Of a stretch of DNA of 64,000 nucleotides, positions 24,102 to 30,857 are shown one piece after another. The DNA is taken from positions 118,384,421 through 118,448,420 of the forward strand of contig CM035806.1 of the NCBI GenBank assembly GCA_020466095.1, in the 5' to 3' direction. Made by a program: the position numbers and the translations under genes. Each line of letters starts with the position of its first letter. The first letter of the stretch is position 1. The stretch is from Chlorops oryzae (taxonomy: Eukaryota > Arthropoda > Insecta > Diptera > Chloropidae). The notes below the pieces were generated by a model. The model worked only from the letters and a program-made list of their open reading frames with translations. It had not been told where the DNA came from and did not search any database.

Positions 24102-27100
24102 ATAAAAAAATAGAAAGTAATTGCAATTGAATTGACAGTTGCACATACTTTCGATATAATTATAAGATAAAAGGTTTTATTCAAACCTTCCAAAAAGAGG
24201 GGAAGGGAGCTATTAAAATAAGAATTTTAAACTCAAATTGCCAAATTGAAACTATGATTACAAATGAAAAATTATTTTTGAAACTTCTAATTATATAAAA
24301 TTTGGAGAAGCGTTAATTCGAGTTAAGTACATAATATGAAAAAAAAATAAGATAAAAACAAAATATAACTAGAGTTAAGAGAAAACAAAATATATATAAA
24401 TATAGTGAAATGCATAAAATGAAAAAATATAAATATATATATATATATATGTAGTAGCTCTATATTTCAAGTAAGAATCCTCAATTTAAATAATGGATTT
24501 AAATTAAATTCTGAATTAACAATGTTAACTAAAATATGCATATACATATATTATCAAGGATGTAAAATTGGATAAGTAGAGAAATTATATAAGATTCACA
24601 ACTAAAGCCTAGGAAAAGGAAAATTTTAGATAGTTTGTCAAACACTGAGATCTGCACGACTTCACCGTTACGTAGCAGCTCAAAATGGCCGAAAATCTTG
24701 GACTCACCGATGAGAACTTCACTGAAACACCAGCATTACGAAACGACGGTAATATATTTGCAACAAGTCCAGACGCACTAAAGATCACCTGAAGATTGAT
24801 AACTGCATACAACAAATTCGAAAAATACAACAAAGTTTTAACAACTCTGGCGCAATCCCAAACATCGTTGGCATTACCATCATGACCTATGAAGCACTAT
24901 GCGACCTATGATCACTGCTCTTCCAATTCAATTATCGAGGGCCAACCTATGCTGCCTGCTGATATTTTCCGCAGCAAACCCTTGCGAAGCATAACACAAT
25001 TGACGAAATACGAACCCGTCACTATGCTCGTGACTTTTCAGAAAAGGGGAGGGATGTTGTGAGTCACTTCTACCGAAGTCACGTCACACTGCCGGCACTA
25101 AGAAGAAAATAGCAAAGTGTCATCAATAATGCGGAAACGAAGAAACGATAGCGATCGGGTGCAATGTGTCAACAAAGCTCGACGGTTGAAATATGAAGCT
25201 ATCATATTCAAACAGTGGTCAGTGGGCCAAAAGCAGAATTGGGTCACCAATTATTACTTAATAGTGCAGCAACATGGAAAGAGAACTGGGTCAGCGCGAC
25301 AACAACAGCCAGCTGAAGAAATAGAACGATGCAGAGACGCAGAAGAGCACACTGGAAATGATCGACTCGAGGAAAGTGCATGCAAAGCACTTTCTGATTA
25401 TAAAAGCTGATCATCGAGCAACGGAAAGGGACTTGCATTTTGGAATCGACAAGTACACTATCAGATCTCAACTTTGGCGCACCTACTTACGAGCCAGGAC
25501 GACAAAGTGTGGATCTGCGTGTTAGCTAGGGATTAGGGCAGTAAGTAAGCTAGAATAGAAACTATTAAAAGGACTTTATTAAATAAACATTTCTTATAAC
25601 CGAATAAAGTCAGTGTTTTTATTTGGGAAAGTACGGAGTCCTTATTGGCGCTTTACGCGAGGTCCTTCCCCCCAGCACGCACAACATGTTTAATATGAAC
25701 CAAAATGAAGAGTTGTTGTTTTTTTTTTTTTTTTTTTTTTTTGTTATAGTAATTCTTTTGAAATAAAAAATTGTTTATAAGACCAATTTATAATTTTAAT
25801 CTCTTACAATAAGAATACCATTTTTAGGGGTACCTCCAGTACTGGGTCTGTTACGAAAATCACAAAAACTGCTCTAAAATCGAAGTTTTTCAAGATATTT
25901 TGATGAAATTCGATATTTGATCATATTTAAAGGCCAGTAATATTATTTAAAAAAATTTGAAAAGTGGGCGTGGCAGAAGGGTGGTTTTCGAAAATTGTCT
26001 CCTACACCCGAAATTCAAATGAGACTTGAACGAAATTTGGCACTTATACTTCCTTTGTAGACTTAAACATCGTTCCAAAAAATTTCCTTGATCGGTTCAT
26101 TTTTAAGGGTACCTCCAGTACTAGGGTCTGTCATCAAAATCCCAAAACTGCCTTAAAATCGGACTTTTTCGAAACATTTTAATGAAACTTAAAATTTGAG
26201 CGTTTATTTAAGCCTCCGATTATAGTTCAACAAAAATTGGAAAAGTGGGCGTGGCAAAGGGGCAGTTTTCATAAAGAAATCTATCAAAAGTCGGTATATG
26301 GGGCCCCTTATGGTCTTAAACACCTCTTGATATTAAAAATTATTTGAACATGTGAGTCTGTGTCGGGTATTCTATTGTCAGGCTCTCCTGACTATAACAC
26401 CTTTACTTTTTTATCCTTAAAAAAGGTGAGTAACATTTAATTAATTATTATTAGTAATATTTAATATTTAAGCTAATAGGACCATTTAGACAAAAATTGG
26501 AGGGTATGCGTTTCGATTTTTGAGAAAATAAAATCCACCCTTATATCTTGGGACACCCTTATGTACAATGTACATACATACTTATTTGGTATATCAAATC
26601 ATACGATATACATACATATTGACATGGCGTCGAAATTGTCATCACTACACTAGATAAGATATTTTAAATATTGAATTATACCTGTCAAAATGTACACGTG
26701 AACTCCTGTGCTTCAAAATAAAATGTTCTTGTCACGGTCGCTTGGAGCCAACGAATAAGAAACTTTTATTTTTTCAGATCTTCGCGATGATGATGCATTC
26801 GAAGCTCGCGATTTGGAAAATGAGATCGATATCGATGAGGGTAATGCTGACAGGGATGGTGGAGTAAGGGTACGTAGTAACGATGTAACGGCACGCCTGC
26901 ATAAAATCGAACGTTCTCTGGCCAACGAACGTATACAGACACATGAATTACAGAAATCATTGCAAGCAACATATCATGTGATGGATACGTTAAAGATTCG
27001 TTTAAATACTCTGGTAAATTATCGTCGTCACAGTCTTTCCCTTTTCTCTCTCATCCTTTCACGCTTCCACACTAACGAATCTCTTTCTTTTTATCTTTCT

Positions 27101-27553
27101 TTCTCTCTCCTTCTCTCTCTCTCTCTCATTCTCGTTCATTCTCTCTTTATCACTCCGTTACTCTCTCCATTTCTCTTTATTTCTCTCTTTTTCTCTCTTT
27201 TTCTCTCTTTTTCCCTCTTTCTGTCTTTCTCTCTTTCTTTCTCGCTTTATCCCTCTTTTTGTCTCTTTCTATATGTTTCTCTCTTTTTCTCTCTCTTTCT
27301 CTCTCTTTCTGTCTCTTTCTCACTCTCTTTCTCTTTCAATTTCTTTCTCACTCTTTCTCTCTTTTTATATCTTTTTATGTGTTTAACAAATCGTTTGAGC
27401 TTTTTATCGTTATCTTTGCAGGAAAAGCAACAACAAGATCTCAATCGCCTGCAGACGAATCTCTACGATACTGAAAGTCGAACCAACAAATTGGAGAGCA
27501 TGGTCAATCTATTGATGAAATGTCGAAATGGACCAAATGCCAATTGCCCGTAG
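10443..27553 (+). CDS. slow: EMI/EGF secreted protein, EGFL7/8 type (probably slowdown), four 3' exons
   Basis: Exons are 10443-10699, 10874-11095, 26778-27013 and 27422-27553. All junctions are GT/AG and phases agree. With one base borrowed from an upstream exon the total is 282 codons including TAG. In order, the protein has an EMI domain (Cys-rich, exon 1), an EGF repeat (CQNGGSCTGPDTCTC), a calcium-binding EGF repeat opening DINEC (exon 2), an acidic linker and leucine/glutamine-rich coiled coil (exons 3-4), and a C-terminus ending CP. This is the order found in vertebrate EGFL7/8 and in the single Drosophila homologue, Slowdown, a secreted protein reported to tune integrin-dependent adhesion at muscle-tendon junctions. 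The start and signal peptide are outside the window or not found. The middle intron is 15.7 kb of nested transposons. Confidence 0.8.
10700..10873 (+). other. slow intron between EMI and EGF exons
   Basis: A 174-bp intron with donor GTATGT and an acceptor after a T-rich tract (CTTGAAATAG). It splits a proline codon (phase 1) between the EMI domain and the first EGF repeat. Confidence 0.8.
11651..12313 (+). mobile_element. DINE-1/mini-me-like element, copy 1 (hybrid head)
   Basis: It opens ATACCCGGCACACTCTG, like the family with CGACACACTCTG heads (12377, 38183), but the body is that of the copies at 13215 and 41506: repeats of GCCACGCCCACAAAT and AGAAGCTTAAAATTCGC. It ends with the hairpin AAAGTCGG..CCGACTTT and tail CTTACTTGTTT. 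A recombinant between two subfamilies, or partial deletion after the head, is likely. It is non-coding. Confidence 0.65.
12377..12963. repeat. Head-to-head palindrome of DINE-1-like element
   Basis: Two copies of the element head (ATACCCGACACACTCTG) face outward. Arms of about 265 bp each carry a (GTCY)n microsatellite and match almost base for base. The roughly 55-bp centre (about 12640-12695) holds the single-copy words GGGGTACCTCCAGTACTAG. On the right the element's usual body follows (12964-13130), so one full element has an extra inverted head. Confidence 0.8.
12964..13135 (+). repeat. DINE-1-like element body remnant
   Basis: The words AAAAGTCGGTATATGGGGCCC and GTGTGGCTATGTCGGGTAT match the 3' body of the copy at 38183-39067. 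The terminal hairpin and tail are not preserved here. Confidence 0.5.
13215..14399 (-). mobile_element. DINE-1/mini-me-like element, copy 2
   Basis: Minus orientation. The head ATACCCTGCGTAAGCGGGG is at 14399 and the tail CTTACTTGTTT with its AAAGTCGG hairpin is at 13215-13250. The body has about five direct repeats of roughly 125 bp (13300-13960), each with TTTGTGGGCGTGGCAG and the words CGAATTTGAAGCTTCTACGCC. A (GACG)n run at 14213-14272 is the complement of (GTCY)n. No protein is encoded. It matches the copy at 41506-42553. Confidence 0.75.
14400..15493. other. Intron interior without genes
   Basis: AT-rich DNA with a small inverted pair (TTGCAATTGAAATT and AATTGAAAATTTTCC, about 14485-14560) and no plausible coding region. 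It is probably old transposon sequence of the surrounding Mutator-like insertion. Confidence 0.4.
15498..16129 (+). repeat. 5' LTR of Gypsy 1
   Basis: TG..CA ends and 632 bp long. AATAAA-type signals occur near 16023-16050. A short frame (15560-15853) is repeated identically in length in the 3' LTR and is probably incidental. Confidence 0.9.
16133..16150 (+). promoter_or_regulatory. Primer-binding site of Gypsy 1
   Basis: TGGCGCAGCCGG begins 3 bp after the 5' LTR. It resembles the TGGCGCAGTCGG primer sites of the 17.6/297 group, which pair with the 3' end of a serine tRNA. One base differs from that pattern, so the primer tRNA is inferred. Confidence 0.6.
16801..18564 (+). CDS. gag: Gypsy 1 Gag polyprotein
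   Basis: A 587-residue frame forming the structural protein of the virus-like particle. Residues 1-165 are rich in Glu/Lys/Leu heptads and probably form coiled coils. The central part (about 200-400) resembles a retroelement capsid. From about residue 416 to 565 there are five Cys-Cys-His-Cys zinc knuckles, for example CAFCKEMGHLWDVC and CFNCQGVGHISRNC, for RNA binding. Five knuckles plus a long N-terminal coiled coil are unusual for an element whose pol looks errantivirus-like. The frame ends 147 bp before pol and in a different frame, so pol expression needs a shift or reinitiation. Confidence 0.85.
   Translation: MEKELEALKQKLKESEEHASIAQAEGWSLIREINPNREFLLLIQNELALAHCTQLEEAIYLIEKAKNSVSSANVVTKTRIKDLEETVQHLTLNCQTLRKRIDQETILIEESEEQNQSLREALKEAVGNSELSDAIEQNKAKEKEIQYLRVEIGNLKRELRTICETSPVPKRRATSNSAQQTHFETENPRSTQQQVPKIKVTMAANINEAIRSAHLLVPYFSGAKGPGLREEVLKFIGGCEILKATIDEEHVQGVISTIKQRLTGDAFERMSPKTFHNLDEMCHFVKNTYASRRTLEDIRLDIDNSFQREGERASLFGARMETYLNEAETVIKEKWNGPEAKSSLWEYHDLTARRFLTGLRDEKIANKLNGTNIKELIESAIKLEELLRIKAPNATYTSTVNTNALNTIPMQTELSCAFCKEMGHLWDVCYRRRNTPLCRLCGIYGHEEGLNCQKNTNIPKAERYKPPETFMVCTYCSRRGHTVENCRKKQSSLYCERCQVRGHSTNNFCFQDNARQTGMQQAPQHTTNTQQNAARNDNGNNRNNNRPEIQCFNCQGVGHISRNCPQQQKNSGNARRPSLGQQTGTPN
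18711..22352 (+). CDS. pol: Gypsy 1 Pol polyprotein (protease, RT, RNase H, integrase)
   Basis: One open frame of 1213 residues. The aspartic protease motif DSGAD is at about 138. The reverse transcriptase has YLDD at about 563, RNase H has TDAS near 711, the integrase zinc finger (H..H..CQSCQ) starts at about 890, and the DDE core has DMVGP (about 959), DNGT (about 1019) and a Glu near 1054. A WDGPY motif follows. All catalytic motifs are present. The last residues leave the expected path: an adjacent frame continues with FHNNLIKLNH, suggesting a one-base indel near 22325 that shortens the C-terminus. The ATG at 18711 is the first in frame and may not be the in vivo boundary. Confidence 0.9.
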   Translation: MESELRKLMEVEFGNNLEESRKKESKKARKRVSFDSNIRVHVYSVWKTENMEPFKINQRTEQRIFTESYFCEWFWTLISLLIRLWKQVCIVKSKGGEMFIKEVNKLIMYTSSNAPQEDAYIEIPCGQAINGKVTLLVDSGADTSLVKREALNKNTLINDDEKKFLRGAFGGDTRTMGSINIQHGQNPELQFKLHVVPYNSTLPADGLLGRDMLWNRTIMDTIKKKLTFKMKGSQTSTLPLTSLRQGPRICIAATVTIPPRAVRIIPIDTGLLTDELVVHKMEILPKVYIGETLTKPRNGIGYISVLNASEEKAKLEKGKSLEFCLFENYQTQEYSTINVCEGSQLDERLNTIMNTLRLDDTLNEEERHSLLAICRDYADVFHIKGDALSHTNVLKHEIQTEIGKAPVNIRQYRLPEAHKTEINKQVKEMLEQGIIAPSKSPWNAPIILVPKKAGADGTKKWRLVVDFRQLNEQTIKQVFPIPRIDEILDQLGCSRYFTTLDLASGYHQVLLDDYDKEKTAFSTGTGHYEFIRMPFGLTGAPATFQRIMNSVLTGLQGVDCFVYLDDIVIYGRNLTEHEMRLRRVLQALRENQLKIQTEKCQFLRREVVYLGHTCSEQGFLPDPGKVECVKNFPIPKNKKGLQAFLGLANYYRKFIPNAAELLLPLTALLKKDVEFVWTNDCQKSVEALKEAIINPPLLKYADFSKPFILTTDASNDALGAVLSQGTPGEDHPIAFASRALSDTEKRYSTIEKEFLAIVWSTKNFRCYLLGRPFTVFTDHKPLKGIANSKDQTSRLARFRHKLSEYDFEICYKSGKTNLNADALSRLPYTENCISVVTRAQKKATKENQSERVVIENNIKQEINGGRSEVEDMATFLTKPEDIKEVLKKFHDGPLGGHKGAIKTYLRIRRQYKWNGMQRDIRDYVKTCQSCQKNKCSKLDKMPMIITDIAHAPFDKIFMDMVGPLPETISGNKYILTFIDDFSKFFICTALPDAEAETVAKAFFNDVITKFRIPRVLVSDNGTNFTSKLFKEVCKLLGIKKIETTPYHPQANGALERSHRPLAEFLRTFAKEDGSNWDQWLNHAMHVHNNSVHCATKQTPCKTLFGFESDLPVNLKRKPDPLYNTDDYSKILKFQIQRTHDIVRNNQKIAKEKSKKYYDTKSKVREFKVGDKVWLKNQNRKNKLSPLWDGPYPITAIPTPECKIEHKREGKDIS
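22380..22977 (+). pseudogene. env: Degraded env-like segment of Gypsy 1
   Basis: After pol an open stretch in one frame is broken by TAG at 22660-22662 and then continues to 22977. The second half has one strongly hydrophobic helix (about 22790-22845, SISVTIALLAIVGIIILYF) followed by a basic tail, as at the C-terminus of an envelope protein. The first half has NXT/S sites. The rest of an env (signal peptide, fusion region) is absent, so this copy is env-defective. Identification rests on position and membrane topology only. Confidence 0.45.
22978..25040 (+). other. Non-coding 3' region of Gypsy 1
   Basis: About 2 kb of A-rich sequence between the env-like segment and the 3' LTR, with a poly(A) run at 24064-24098, a TA run at 24430-24450 and several short frames. 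A 35-codon frame at 24686-24790 is the only one near the end. No conserved domain is seen. Confidence 0.5.
23881..23990 (+). repeat. Three tandem 36-bp repeats in Gypsy 1
   Basis: Copies start at 23881, 23917 and 23953 and each contains TGAAATTGAGTCATCTTCC. The period is exactly 36 bp, so the frame is kept. No protein role can be assigned. Confidence 0.85.
25041..25054 (+). promoter_or_regulatory. Polypurine tract of Gypsy 1
   Basis: GAAAAGGGGAGGGA abuts the 3' LTR and is the expected plus-strand primer for reverse transcription. Confidence 0.8.
25055..25686 (+). repeat. 3' LTR of Gypsy 1
   Basis: Same length as the 5' LTR. The visible difference is one A/T change (near 25230 against 15673). 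Confidence 0.9.
25823..26417 (+). mobile_element. DINE-1-like element, 5'-truncated copy 3
   Basis: It starts inside the element at GGGGTACCTCCAGTACT, has two GTGGGCGTGGCA-containing blocks, and ends with GGTATTCTATTGTCAGG, the hairpin GTCAGGCTCTCCTGAC and tail ACACCTTTAC. The head and (GTCY)n array are missing. It is the same subfamily as 38183-39067. Confidence 0.65.
27014..27421 (+). repeat. slow last intron, almost pure pyrimidine tract
   Basis: From about 27040 to 27375 the + strand is nearly all C and T in TTTCTCTC-type units, ending in TTTGCAG. It could form triplex DNA or act as a very long polypyrimidine tract for the acceptor at 27421. It reads through in frame as a Ser/Leu/Phe-rich peptide, which is an artefact. 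Confidence 0.75.
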
Positions 27554-28220
27554 AAAAAATTAACATTAACACGCGAATACATATAGATATAAATATAAAT
27601 AAATATATATATATATATGTATATGTAAAATAGTTTGAAATAAGAAGAGAACTGCATTTCTTAGAATTTAAGTCATATCGTAAGAGCTCTTCTGTTGAAT
27701 TATCAATTCTACACTCTCTTGATTGTCGTCGCTGTAGTGTGTGTGTGTGCGAAAAGAAGCGTTAGGCTTCAAGAGTTTAGGACAAAATAATTCCCTCTAC
27801 CCTTGAATAAAATCTCATTTGCCCATAAATTTAAATAGTGTAACGAATTTATAAGCATCGGAGAGAGATTTTTATACCAAAATGTGAAAATTAATCGTGA
27901 ACATTTATTCAACTTGAACTATTATATTTTAATTTAATTATTTAATTTAGTGTGTTTTATTCCATTGAAGCGTAAAAAAATCGCTGCATTTATTCAAAGC
28001 ACAAATATTAAAGGATATAAAAAATAAGAGCCAATAAAATTAGATTTCTTAGCTCTATGTTTTTAATAGAGATTATTTTTATCTATTTAATTGAATGTAT
28101 TATTATACGTAAAACACACACACGCACCCACATAAATGTGTTTTTAACAGTTAAAATTTTCAATAGCGGTAATGGAATTGTAAGAATTATTTTTGTAAAT
28201 AAAAAAATATCGATTTGTAC
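27554..28220 (+). other. slow 3' UTR with candidate poly(A) signals
   Basis: After the stop come AT-rich sequence, a TA microsatellite (27601-27618) and AATAAA hexamers near 27805 and 28197. The hexamer at 28197, followed by a TG/T-rich stretch, is a plausible final cleavage region. The extent is inferred. Confidence 0.5.
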
Positions 28221-28764
28221 GTAATTGTTATTTTTTGTTGTAATTTCTTTTTACAAAGTGTACAGAACTAAAAAAAGAAGCCAATACAGTGATTTCGGAG
28301 ACTTCTCCCAAAAAGCATGTGATCTCTGGAACTTCCATCTAAATATCAAAGAATTTATTGTTATTATCAAGGCTATAAAACACCACTTGCTCAAAGATGT
28401 TTTGTGGGGCCCATGCAGTATCGAAGTGAAGAGGGATTTGAAGCCAGAATCCGTCCCGGGCGCAGAATCATATTTTCATGTTTCCTTTTAATAGGTACAC
28501 TGAGCGAACGTAACCATGATTTTTTAAAAAGGGCGCATTGTTATTCACAGTCCTTTTGATTTTCGAGCAGAACAAAAATTTCAAAAGAAAAGTGGTTGAG
28601 TCAACAACATTTTTGGTTGAATTGAAAGGAAATATGTTTAATTACATTTCTTTTCGTTCGGTATAATTCTCATTTGTTTTATAAAATAAGACATATAAGA
28701 TATGTATTCATCTTAGAACTTTTTAAGCATTGCGAAAGCAGTCACCAAAACGGAGTGACGAAAT

Positions 28765-30300
28765 TAGAGATGCCGCGGATATCCGGTTACTATCCGGTAT
28801 CCGGCATATCCGGCATAAAATGAACTATTCGGCCGGATGCCGGATACTAACTCATTATCCGGCCGGATACCGGATATTAAAAAATTTCACAGTTTTTCAT
28901 ATAAATCTCCTTGAAGGAAGCCCTTTATGAAATAATTAAGTAGAACAAAACGATTTGTAATGATGACGACTTTTATGTGTTTATGTATTTCAAAAAATCA
29001 AAAAAAAAAACGTACAAAATCCTTAGATACTGGAGCGAAACAAGTGAGAATGACGGAGATGCAATAACTTCGGCTTGTGTCATTTATTTCTTTCCAGTCT
29101 TGAATGAAAACTTGAACGTGTGGCTGCCATGTCAAGTCAAAATTCATTTGAAAAATACCCAGCAAACATTTAGCCTATGCTTTAGCGAACGTTCGCCAAG
29201 AATATGTTTACGCGACCTTTTCTAGAAGAACAAAAGGCGATGTTTTCTCAACTCTACCAACAAAGAATATGTAAAAAAAAATATATTGCTTTGACGAACG
29301 TTACGCGAGCAATCCGCAATACATTGCGTATTCATCTTCCAGACGAGCATTGCCGAAGTTACTTTTGGAACAGGTTTATACAATGTTTTTCTAATATATA
29401 CCTTGTGTTATTGTAGCTTTTGCTTTATTCAATCAAGTAGTTCTTGATTTTGTTATTAGATCAAAAATAAATTTTGATAGTTAGTTCTGTAAGGATTTGG
29501 ATCGACGAGTGTATACATTCTAAAGGATACAAAGGATAAAGGTGTATTTTTTTCCTCCAAATAGTTAAAGGCACAATTTTTGTTAACCTTTTTAAATATA
29601 ATTTGAAGTTAATATAATTTTTTAAAATACAGGTGCCTGCTTCCAAAAATTTTCCACTTCGGATGAAAAAAAATTTTCTTCAATTCTGCAGCAACATTTA
29701 ATACATGCCAAGAGCCGCATTAAAAAGCGAGATCTTAAACAAAAAACAATAGACTAAGTTTTTCATTATTAACTGAATTACTATAATTTTTTATGCGTAA
29801 AATTATAATAAAATTTAAATAACAAAAAAAAAAAATATATATATATAATTGGCCTAGAAGATGTTTCAGCAATATATAAGGAACACATTCGCTGAAACAT
29901 CGTCTATGGGACTATTCCGCGATGTTTTTAATGTATCGCCAATTGCTCTTCCAAAACAGTGTCGGGCGACCGGACAACTGCCTAACAAGCTTCTCTATTC
30001 CGCGATAAGAAAGCAACGGTTGCGTGCGAGCTAAACATCGCCGTGGCGAGTCGCGGAACACTGTTCCGCGATAGAAAATGTTTGCTGGGATAATAATTCA
30101 GTATTTGAGTGTGTGAATGAAAAGGAATGCATAAATTTCGAGTTTTTTATTCAGTTTCGGATTCTAGAGCATGCCTGAATAAAGCTACTTTTGAATTTGG
30201 GAAAAAATTCAACTATCCGGTTGCCGGATATCCGGCTATCCGGCCTCGCAGCTTGCCGGATATCCGGTATCCGGCAAAATCACTATCCGCGGCATCTCTA
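28765..30300. mobile_element. hAT-type MITE with CCGGATA subterminal repeats
   Basis: TAGAGATGCCGCGGATA at the left is exactly the reverse complement of the right end. An 8-bp duplication, GACGAAAT, flanks it (28757-28764, 30301-30308). Some 15 copies of ATCCGG or CCGGAT in both orientations cluster within 110 bp of each end, as transposase-binding repeats of hAT elements do. No transposase is encoded. A further MITE (29158-30089) is inserted inside. Confidence 0.85.
29158..30089. mobile_element. MITE with CCC(A/T)GCAA(A/G)CATTT ends, copy 2
   Basis: CCCAGCAAACATTT opens and AAATGTTTGCTGGG closes this 932-bp non-coding unit. Inside are words shared with copy 1 at 832-1336, such as GAAGATGTTT and CGATGTTT. 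It is innermost of three nested elements. Confidence 0.65.
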
Positions 30301-30857
30301 GACGAAATCAGATGAAGTCCATCCGATGGCTATTTTTTGGGTCATGTTCAGCAGAGTGCTCTATGGCCATTTGCTTTGAACGTTTATTAAATTTTTTTTG
30401 ACATTTCTTCTTGTATAGGTATTTTTTTTGGAATTGTTTTAAAAAATATCTTGTCATTTCAACTATGTCCGTGGTTTGTTCAACAATTTAAATTTAAATC
30501 CATTTTTGAAAATTATCATTTCAATTCAACCTGAAATATGGTTGATTCAAAAGAAAAATTTTTTATTTTTTCAACAAAAAAAATTGTTAAAATTAAAAAT
30601 GTTCCTTGTTGAAGCCGTTTTGTATGATTTTCCTTTTGATTTAACCAGTTTTCTGGTTGATTTTTTTCTCTGTGTACTACTTATGAATGCCAACAGCTAA
30701 AGCAAACTATAGCTTCGCGACCCCACATTCCTACCCCTAGACACGTTGGCCTGCGCCTAGTCGCTGCCTCGTAATTTCCTGCTGTGATTGACAAAGCCTA
30801 TAGAGATCCTCAATTTACAATGCCCATATTCCTCAGGTGATAATTATTTCTACAACG

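Larger units (their letters stand above)
15498..25686 (+). mobile_element. Ty3/Gypsy LTR retrotransposon 1 (errantivirus-like pol), young
   Basis: Two 632-bp LTRs (15498-16129, 25055-25686) begin TGTTGTGAG and end CACAACA, flanked by the 4-bp duplication TGTT (15494-15497, 25687-25690). I could see only one difference between the LTRs, so the insertion is recent. In order it holds a primer-binding site, gag, pol, a degraded env-like segment and about 2 kb of A-rich non-coding DNA, then a polypurine tract directly before the 3' LTR. It lies in the slow intron in the sense orientation, so its LTR poly(A) signals could disturb the host transcript. Confidence 0.9.
11227..26559. mobile_element. 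Mutator-like inverted-repeat element that inflated the slow intron
   Basis: An inverted repeat of about 110 bp (GGGTGTCCCAA at 11228; TTGGGACACCC ending 26558) brackets nearly all of the large slow intron. Both ends carry the subterminal words CCTCCA, AAATGGTCCTATTAGC and AAATATTAAATATTA. The repeat is flanked by a 10-bp direct duplication, TATGTACAAT (11217-11226, 26560-26569), as expected for Mutator-type transposition. No transposase is seen. Everything between (DINE-1-like repeats and a 10.2-kb LTR element) appears to have entered afterwards. The ancestral intron would have been about 340 bp. Confidence 0.7.
28498..30674. mobile_element. CACTGAG/CTCTGTG-ended element, outermost of three nested
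   Basis: CACTGAGCGAAC at the left faces CTCTGTG at the right, both flanked by TA (28496-28497, 30675-30676). Subterminal words such as CAAAAGGAAA and GGTTGA occur on both sides. The terminal repeats match only partly. It contains the hAT-like MITE at 28765-30300. Confidence 0.4.

Noticed and set aside
26813..27553. A 246-residue uninterrupted frame joining both last slow exons
   Set aside because: The middle is the pyrimidine-only intron read as Ser/Leu/Phe. Good GT/AG borders at 27014 and 27421 show it is spliced out.
28225..28491. 88-residue frame after the slow 3' UTR
   Set aside because: No domain, no plausible promoter, and it ends beside a transposon terminus; not supported as a gene.
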